Source: Heterotrichella gracilis (Eukaryota > Sar > Xanthophyceae > Tribonematales > Xanthonemataceae). From it: DNA of 26,320 nucleotides. Below the pieces are notes generated by a model that saw only the letters and a program-made list of their open reading frames with translations, made no database searches and was not told the origin of the DNA. A program made the translations under genes and the position numbers. Location: the NCBI GenBank assembly GCA_032358255.1, contig JAULBX010028847.1, positions 1-26,320 on the forward strand, read 5' to 3'. Shown in pieces: positions 1 to 8,300 of the stretch (positions are counted from its first letter, which is position 1; the number at the start of each line of letters is the position of its first letter).

Positions 1-44
1 CTATTATATTTTATGTCTGACTTACCTTGAAACTTGATTTGCAG

Positions 45-748
45 GTACGATGCGGCGTATGCAGCGCCAGAGCTCACCGCCAAGAGCGTGCAGCAGGCAC
101 ACCCTACACACCTTGAGCCATTCAATGGCTTTGCGGCAGACATGTTTGCCTTCGGCAGCTCTATGGGGAGGATGGTGGCTGAGCTGCAGGGCTCGGTGCT
201 GCTCCAGCCAGGGTCTGCCGCTGACTTCGTGATCAGCGCCCTGGTTGGCCCAACAGGCACACTGACAAGGTGCCAGGATGAGGAATTCACCTTGCGCCCC
301 ACCGCACAACAAGCGCTGGACGATGTGTGGCTGCAGTATGCGTGGGTGAACCAGCTCTCGGGGGAGGAGCTGTTTGTGGAGCGCATGGTAGGGACACGCA
401 GGATCCCTGGGATTGGCTGCCTGATATCCTATCTATGTAAAAACAATGTTGCTAGGCTTAAGCAATCCGCATGTTCAGAGGCAGGCTGCATCACGTCATG
501 CATCATGCATCATGGATGAATTGAGTGAGCTCCTTTTGTTTTCTGAGAGTTGTTGTCCAAATTCTCTCCGACATGATCGCATCCCCATGTCCTTTTACCT
601 GGGATGATCTCCATGCAGTCTAAATTTGAACGCACTTATAATTATTGTCTTCTATTTGCAGGTGCAACAGACTGAGGAGTACGCGGGTGGGGCCAGCCTG
701 TCGCACGCTGAGGGAGTGGATGGGCAACAGGAGGATCCGATGGAATGA
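45..748 (+). CDS. Protein kinase, C-terminal part (last two exons; 5' end outside window)
   Basis: Two exons are visible: 45-387, after a TTTGCAG acceptor, and 662-748, after a CTATTTGCAG acceptor. The donor at 388 is GTAGGG, and the junction is in phase 0. The first exon carries late kinase-domain landmarks in order: an APE-type motif (YAAPEL), the subdomain IX stretch DMFAFGSSM, and the subdomain XI arginine in RPTAQQALDDVWLQ. Together these identify the C-lobe of a Ser/Thr-type kinase fold. The second exon adds a 28-residue acidic, glutamine-rich tail (VQQTEEYAGG to EDPME) ending in TGA. The ATP-binding and catalytic-loop segments must lie upstream of base 1, so activity, substrate and subfamily cannot be judged. 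Reading through the intron gives an alternative tail that stops at 519, but the phase-consistent splice is preferred. Confidence 0.72.
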
Positions 749-790
749 GAGGCCGCCTGGCAGGAGGAGGCCGCAGAGGGAACAGCCTGA

Positions 791-904
791 AGGGGCTGTG
801 GGTGGGATCAACCGCTGCATGCATGGGGCATGGGGGATGCAGGGCTATGGGGGATGTGGACGCGGATGCAGTTGCAGGGGCTATGGGTGGGATCAACCGC
901 TGGA
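791..904 (+). repeat. 29-bp direct repeat, 85-bp period
   Basis: The segment AGGGGCTGTGGGTGGGATCA, continuing ACCGCTGCAT, at 791-819 recurs at 876-904 with one or two changes. It lies just downstream of the kinase stop, probably in the 3' UTR. The sequence between the copies is G-rich with shorter echoes of the same words. No function is inferred. Confidence 0.7.
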
Positions 905-952
905 TGGGCGCGGAGCCGCAAGTGGAGCAGCTAAAAGAAGTTTCAGAGACCA

Positions 953-1005
953 GGTATTGGGAATGGCCCCTCAGAATCGGACTCTGAGGGGCCATTCCCA
1001 ATACC
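953..1005. repeat. Perfect 23-bp inverted repeat with 7-nt loop
   Basis: Arm 953-975 (starts GGTATTGGGAATGGCCCC) is the exact reverse complement of arm 983-1005. The loop is 976-982 (ATCGGAC). The flanking bases do not continue the pairing. It lies about 205 nt after the kinase stop, so it may be in that 3' UTR. Candidates are a processing or structural hairpin, a small-RNA precursor, or a small fold-back insertion. Perfect pairing suggests recent origin or selection. Confidence 0.9.
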
Positions 1006-1303
1006 CCGTCTCTTTCAGGAGGAGCAGCCTGCTCACATCGAGGGGGTGGGCCAGGAGGGGATGCTGTGCACCTGCTGATAACATCCGTTGCTGCGTCACA
1101 CCAGTTGCAGCAAGTCAGCCTGGCGCGCAGTTGCTTGCGGCGTTGTGGATATAATAAATGCATACTTGTACACTAGGGGGGAATAAACTCAAATGAACAA
1201 ACGGGGCAAACGGGGCGCTTGACTTAATGTGCTTTTTCTGGCGGCTGTTGTTTGCGCGTGTCCATGACGTTATGGTATCTCTCTTTAGGGTTTAGGGTTT
1301 TGA

Positions 1304-1646
1304 CATTCAATTATGTGCTGATCATCACAGTCTGCGGGCAGGCCTGACGGTGTCAAGGGGTGGGTCAATCGCTTGGCCCACCACAGGAGCCTTGGCACTG
1401 CTCATGGCCTGCACCATGTGACATGATGGAGCATAGCCTACTTGACAATGTCTGTGTTTTGCCTTGGTGTTTAGGTGTCTGCATAATATGCTGGCATATG
1501 GCCATTCAATTATGTGCTGATTATCACAGTCTACAGGCAGGCCTGACGGTGTCAAGGGGTGGGTCAATCGCTTGGCGCACCACGGGAGCCTTGGCGCTGC
1601 TCATGGCCTGCACCATGTGACATGATGGAGCACAGCCTACTTGACA
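1304..1646. repeat. 144-bp direct repeat (copies 1304-1447 and 1503-1646)
   Basis: The two copies are about 95% identical (start CATTCAATTATGTGCTGAT, end CCTACTTGACA), with a 199-bp period and a 55-bp unrelated spacer. The first copy follows directly on a TTTAGGG-type tract (TTTAGGGTTTAGGGTTTTGA). No open frame is shared in a convincing way. It looks like a non-coding segmental duplication. Confidence 0.88.
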
Positions 1647-2303
1647 CGTAGCTGACTCAGTCTGGTCAAGCTTTTATGTGTAACAGATTCCGACCCAATG
1701 CGAGTTTGAGGGCACGACATGGCCCATGCTGAGCCTGTGCATTACATGCCATGCGCATCCCGTCAGCCGCTGACAGGCACCAAAATATGCTCGTGATAAA
1801 ATAAATAATCTGCATTGGATAGATATCGACACAGCCTGTCCTTGAACAGGCGCGGTGGTCTAGTAAGTCTTCCTAGACCCCTTAGAGGATTTAGCGGAGG
1901 TGTTGCCCTTCTGTCCACTGTTCCCCCTACCATCGCTCCTGATGGACCATCATGTGAGTGAGCCAGCACTTCAGCGATTACAAAGGTCAGAGAAGCTGCA
2001 TACACCAATACACCTATAGGCCATCACGCTTTGCAACCCTTATGCGCCATGTTCCACAGGCCGGCGCAAACCCTACGCAGTGTATGCCAGCGGAGCCCAG
2101 AACCCTACATCACCCTACACAGCGCAGCGCCCCACCAGCAGCTGCAATATAATGCAACTATGGGCAGCAGCACGAATGACCATAGTCCCAATACTGGTGC
2201 GCACCCTCCAAAGCGACTCACCACACCACCTGGCGCCGTTTTCGTCCACATCCCCTCCCCCCCCCGACACACACTCATCGCCACCACCACCACCACCACC
2301 ACC

Positions 2304-5300
2304 CTACAGGTAGAGTGACCTGGCCACCGCCGCCCGCACCTCCTCCCCAACCCCCTCCCCAAACACCTCCCCTTCCACCTCCGCTGCCACCCCCGCAGCA
2401 ACCACATGGTACCGCCTAAGCAACGACCCTAGTAGGGCAAGCAAGTAGGTGTGCGCCCCCCTGGCCGCCGCCGCTGAACCCTCGTCAGAACCCTTCTCCA
2501 AACCCTTGTCCTCCTCCCCACCCTTGTCCATGTCGGTGTCTTGGTCCATACCCTCATCGGGGTTTTTGGCCTCGGGTGCAGGGGGGGCGTTTGACAGGAG
2601 GTCACAGAGGGAGCGGAGGGCCGCCAGGAGTGCTGCCTGTGGGGGAGGTGAGGGGTGTCCAAGCGGTGGGTGAGGGGAGGGGACGGGGGTGGATGTGTGG
2701 GTGGGGGTCCACAAATGCCGTGCAACCCTGGGCAAAACACCACCAACATCAAGCAGGAATTCAGCGTCCCCCAACACCATCTTCTTGCATGTGATTGCAT
2801 GCGATCGGTTTCATGGCAGGGGACGTAGTGGTCTGAAGGGCCATTGCCTCAACTAGAATACATGCAGGGACAGGCAGTGCATAATTCCATCGGTCAGGAT
2901 ATCCCTGTACCTTCCAATTTCCACTCTTCCTCCCTCCCACCCACCACCTCCACCCCCACACCACCCCCACCCCCACACCACCATAACCCCCACACCACCA
3001 CCACCCACCTCCGGTTGATCCGCAGCCGCAGCCGCAGCCTCCTCAGCCGCACCCAGCGCCTCATTAGCCACCGTCAGTTCAGCAACGGCGCGCTCCTCCC
3101 TCCCCTCCTGACCCCCACCCTCCACCGCCTGTGCCGCCGCCACATTCGCCTGCGCCGCCGCTGCTGCCTTCTGTGCTGAGGCAAGCTCGGATTGTGTGGC
3201 CTGCGGGGGGCAGAAATGGACAAAATTACAATCCATTTGTTGAATTTTGGAAACAACATAGCAAGGAAGGTGAAACGATATCAGGGCATCGTCCTAATTG
3301 GTGGAGCCATGGCTTTGGGTTTAGTGTTTAGTGTTTAGAGTTTGAAGCTTCTGGGTCCGCACTTCCTGCCGCAAGGAACCCACCACCATCCATCCAGCCA
3401 TCCTTCCCTACCCAGCTCCATTGCCGCCACCGCCTTGCCCACTGCAATATACACCACCACCACCATCACCCAATGCCACCGCCTTACCCACCGCAATATA
3501 CACCACCACCACCACCACCACACGGTCACCACCACCCACCCACCTCCACCGCCGCCACCGCCTTATCCAGCGCAATGTACACCACCTCCACGGGGAGGCT
3601 GCTGGTCCCCACAGCCCCCGCAGCCACCGGCCCAATCCCTGCCAGTCCCCACCGCACAGCCACTGGGGACCCCACCAGTCCCAGGGACAGCGCCTGCTCC
3701 ACAGCCATGGCTGCGCGCTGGGCGGAGGTGGCCCATATGGTCGAGGTGGCATTCAGAAACGCCTCCTGACCCTGTGAGAGGAGGGGGGTTGGGGAAGGTT
3801 CAGGTGGTCACCCATGATTCATAGATTTTCCACCTTGTGGGGAGGGCTGGTGGATCGTGATGGGGGTGTTTTTTGGGTGCGACAGCGCATGCTCCACCAC
3901 AGCCATGGCGGCGCGCTGGGCGGAGGTGGCCCATACGCAGGTGGCATCCAGAAACGCCTCCTGACCTTGCAGGGGGGACAGGATTTCAGATGCAGGGCCA
4001 TTGTGTGCATGGTCGCAGTGAATTTGGCACAGAAGCTAAAGGCGAGAAGCCAGGACCAGCTTCTCGGAAAATTGAGGGTCTGAAATGACTTCTTTCTCGC
4101 AGCAACAACTAACCTGTCCCAGTAGGATGTGGATGACGCCTTACCCCCATGCCCACCCCATCCCCATCCCCACCACTTTCACCATCAAATCACCACCACC
4201 CCTCACCTCCTCCCCTGCCGCCTCCACCAGCGGCCGCAGCACCGACAGGTAGCGCCCCAGCAGGGTGACTGTGTGGGTGAAGCTCTTGGCGCCAGCCACC
4301 AGCAAACCCTTGGTTAGGGCGGACACCAGGGCGCGGGGGCTCCCCAGGCGCTCCTGCAGGGCTGGATCAGACAGCCAGGCAGCTAAGTCGGGGGCGGGGG
4401 TCTTGGCGCGCACCTGCGGGTGGGGATAGGGGGGTGGGGGTCAAGCGGTGGGGATCCAAAGGAGAGAGGTTCAAATGATGGGCGGGTGGGGTTCAAGGAG
4501 GGTGGGGGTAGGCGCGCTCACCTGGCGGTGGAAGTGGCGGATGTGGGGTGTGGTACAGCAGAGCGCTTTGTAACTTCTTATTGGAAGGGGGTAAACAGAA
4601 ACAAGCACATGGGCACAAACTGGTGAGGAGCGTTTTGTGGCAATACCCCTGCCCCTAAACCATAAATAATGTTGAGGCCCGCCGCAGTACATGGGCACCG
4701 AAAAAGGAGTGTGCCACCCCCCACACACCACCACCGCCCCCCCCAGCACCCCACCTTGGCCACCACCTCCGCCGCCACCTCCCCCTCCACTCCCCCCTCC
4801 TCGCCCCCCAGCTCAGCCACCTCTGGCTTTGCAGGCAGCAGGGGGTAAAAGTAGTCGGGCACCACAGATTGGACCCGCTCCCAATAGGTCAGGCGCACCA
4901 GGCGGGAGAGGACCAGGGTGCAAAACCGCCTGCGGGCGGCAGAAAAGGGGGTCAGGAACTTTGCAATATTTCCGAATATTACTGGGGGAGGAGGGCGGGG
5001 ATGTAAAGGGATCGAAATGGCTCCTGCCCAAGAGGGTTGGGGGGGCATATTATCATCAGGGCGCAAAACCACCAGCGAGGGTCGAGAGGAGTCACGAATT
5101 CCCCGACATCTTTTATAACCCAGCATGCTGAATGCGGTAACAAAATACCCAGCCAACTGGTGAGTCAAGCAGTACCCTCCCCTAGAATTTTGCGCACCTC
5201 TGCCCGTCAGTGAGCGGCGCATCCACCACGTGCGCCCACTTGTGCCACGGCCACACAAATTGGAAGTTTGACAGGTGGTAGGCCAGCCACTCAGCCAGGC

Positions 5301-8300
5301 GCAGCTGCAGCTCGGCATCCAGGTAGGGCATGCGCGCAAACAGCTCCCTGCAGGCAAAGGGAGTGGTGGAAACCCTAGCCTCTACATTCTTTAGTAGGGT
5401 TTGTAAGGGTTCTAGGGTAGGACACAGCTGCAGCTCCATGCATGTGAAGCGTGCGGCGAGGATCCTAATATTTTGATACTTTTAACGTACCCGCAACTAA
5501 GGCATACCGACATGGCACGCAGAACAATGGCAAGGCACAGATAGACGCCTCCCTAAATTGCTTAAAAAACTTCGCACCTGACGCAAGCGCTCATTGCCCT
5601 TGGGAATGTTGGCAGCAGTTTGCACAGGTCAACCATGATGGTGGTGTAGGCCAGGGGCTTGAGGCGCGGCAGGGGCAAGTCCACCCAAAAAAAATACAAA
5701 ACTTTCCTCAAAATCCTCCCAATAGTTCCAGCTGATCCCATCACATGCACCATAAAAACGCTATCCTCCCCCGCCCCACACCACACACCTGACACACGCC
5801 GACATGGCCCTAGGGAATGTTGGCAGCAGCTTACACAGGTCCACCATGATGGTGGTGTAGGCCAGGGGCTTGAGGCGGGGCTGGGGCACGCGCAGCATCT
5901 GGTAGAAGATGCACTCGGCAAGGAGGGGCTCGTAGCGGTGGGGGATGGGCAGGCCTGCGGGGGGTTAGGGGGTGGGGGGCCTGTCAGGACGGTGGTGGTG
6001 GGGGTGGCAAGGGTATGTTAGTAGGTTGAGGTGGGGTTTGTTGCTCGGCATGGAAAGGCGTTTTTGCATCTGGCATTGTGACTGTGATTGTGATTGCAGT
6101 AAACGTGTTACTTGTAGTGCAAGCTGTAAAACGAGAGTGAAATTTCTGAACTTTCCATCCCCCTCGAAATAGATGACTGGATAATGTAGTTTAGGGTCTA
6201 GGGTTTGCGGTATGTACCTGCTGACAGCCGCACTGCGCACTGCACCCTGTCCGCCCCAAAATAAATGGATTGGTTGATTTATAATCGGATTTGAGATTTG
6301 GGGATTGCAGTCTGCACCTGCCGACAGCCGCATCGCACACTCCACTCTGTCCCCATCAAAGTAGTGGATGGTGTCGCGGATGTATTTCAGGGTTTAGGCT
6401 TTAGGGTTTAGGGTATGCCATCGGTACCTGCCGACAGCCGCATGGCGCACTCCACCCTGTCCCCCTCAAAGTAGTGGATGGTGTCGCGGATGTACTCGCG
6501 TGCCACCAGGGTGTCAATTGCCGGTCGGGCAGCCGCCTCCTCATCCAGGGGAAGCAAGCTGATGCCGCCCAGGGGAGGGAACGCGGCCAGCACTGCGGCA
6601 GCGACCTGCGGAGGGTATTGACAAGGGTTTAATGATGATGAGAGCGGGCTGGTGATGGGGGTTCGGCCAGGGAGGGGACCAGGCTAATACCGCGGGTGCA
6701 CCCTGTGTAGGGATTTTGCAAGGGGTGAGGGGTTGACAATGGCAATGGTGGTGGTGCTGGTTATGATGGTGTTCGCAATGATGATGTTGATAAAGATGCT
6801 GATGAGAATAGTGAATGATATACTTGATGCTGCTGTGCAATGGCTAGGTGCACCATCCTGACACCCACCCACCCACGCACCTGTGCCTGCGTTGCCCCCG
6901 GCGCCACCTCCACAGGCGGTGCAGGCGGAACCTCCAGCTTGCCAAGCACGTGGGGCTCACATGTGGCAAGCCGCGCCTCAAATGCCTGGTGCACCTGGAG
7001 TAGGGGGGAGGGAAGGGGGTGGGAGTCATGGCGACTGGTATGCTCTTGTATGCTCCACCAGTAGGATAGGATCCTCACTGAGTTGTCTTTATAAATACAA
7101 TCAAGCGTGGTGATGCTGTTTCACCTGTGGGATGACTCATGACAACAAGTATTGGAACGGTGATGCCGGCGATCCATCAATCGTATTCATGAATGCAATC
7201 ACTATGCTATTTCACCTGTGGGATGGCAGCTGAGGACCAGCAGCCACTGTTTCGCATGTCACTTATGGCAGATGATAGGTTAGGAGGATGATCACTTGTC
7301 CAAAGTGCAAGTATATGCAATCATGACCCTGGCGATGTGGGTCCACCGGTCGAACGATAATGAAAATGATCGATATAATAGGATGATGACCACAATGCTG
7401 GGATGATGTTTCACCTGTGGGATGGCAGCTGATGACCAGTCCCCCCTGTCCCGCATATCGCTTATTGCGGACCATAGATCTGTGAGGGCGGAGGCACCAC
7501 CAGAGTCGCTCCTGCAGGGTGAGCCGGGTGGAGGGTGGGTATGGGGGGCGATGCATGGGGAGAGGGGTGGAGAGGGAGAGGCGGGGACAAGGGCAGCCTG
7601 TGTATGCATATACGTACATGCTTTTGTCATATACAAATTCTATCGCCAACTCAATTTCTCTTACTTGCCATTTGGTGCTTCATAAAGGGCAAAATGCCCT
7701 CGTATCACGAGATGAAAATTGCTAACTCTCCCTCACACCAAAAACTGCAAGTTGATGTTTTCACATTACAATATTCAACAGCTGAGAATTGAATGCCCTT
7801 CTGTATGTTTGCATTCGTTACCCACAGTGCAGACCCATTAAGACATGTAGAGTAAACAGTGAATTTCTTTATTAATATTACATCTCGCCACCCCGCTCCT
7901 CTCAGGCAGTACCCACCCCCCACCCACCTGGCCGCCTCGCCCCCCTCCCTGTCACTCCCCCTAAAGACTGCCACCTTGGCCAGAGAGTGCCCATACCCCG
8001 ACCCAAAGCTGCAACAACCTCCCCCTCTCTCCCCCCCAACACACCCCACCCACCTGGCCGCCTCGTCCCCCTCCCTGTCACTCCCGCTGAAGGGCGCCAG
8101 CCCCGGCTGCACCCCCCTTGGCCGCTTCCCCATGTAATTTTCCACCTTGGCTAGCAGCGCAGCGGTGTCATCGGGAACGCTATCCATGAGCTCGGAACCA
8201 GCCCAAGGGAGGGATATTAGGGCGGAGTAGACCAGGTGGTCGGCGTAGGGCTGCCAGGTGCGGCCGCCGTCGCCGGGGGGGGCTGCGGGGGTGGGGGGGG

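Larger units (their letters stand above)
749..2303. other. Intergenic spacer between convergent kinase and CBP80 genes
   Basis: I see no convincing gene here. Open frames lack codon structure, splice-consistent partners or recognisable domains. It should hold the kinase 3' UTR, and on the other strand the CBP80 3' UTR. It contains a 29-bp direct repeat (791 and 876), a perfect hairpin (953-1005), a TTTAGGG-type tract (1284-1298), a 144-bp direct repeat (1304 and 1503), and a TGTAA on the minus strand at 1978-1982. TGTAA is the usual green-algal polyadenylation signal and could serve CBP80, about 320 nt past its stop. Confidence 0.6.

Noticed and set aside
645..1154. Long plus-strand open frame across the kinase last exon and the hairpin
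   Set aside because: The phase-consistent kinase exon uses a different frame and stops at 748. The long frame is Gly/Arg-rich shadow sequence through repeats.
1856..1878. Hairpin GGTCTAG/CTAGACC considered as part of a tRNA
   Set aside because: No cloverleaf, T-loop consensus or acceptor stem could be assembled. No tRNA or rRNA was recognised anywhere in the window.
2281..2303. CCA/GGT simple repeats considered as CRISPR-like or coding repeats
   Set aside because: They are trinucleotide microsatellites at or near intron and UTR positions without spacers.
2449..2673. Plus-strand Ser/Pro-rich frame opposite the CBP80 last exon
   Set aside because: It is the antisense shadow of the acidic insert of CBP80 exon 17, with no splice partners.
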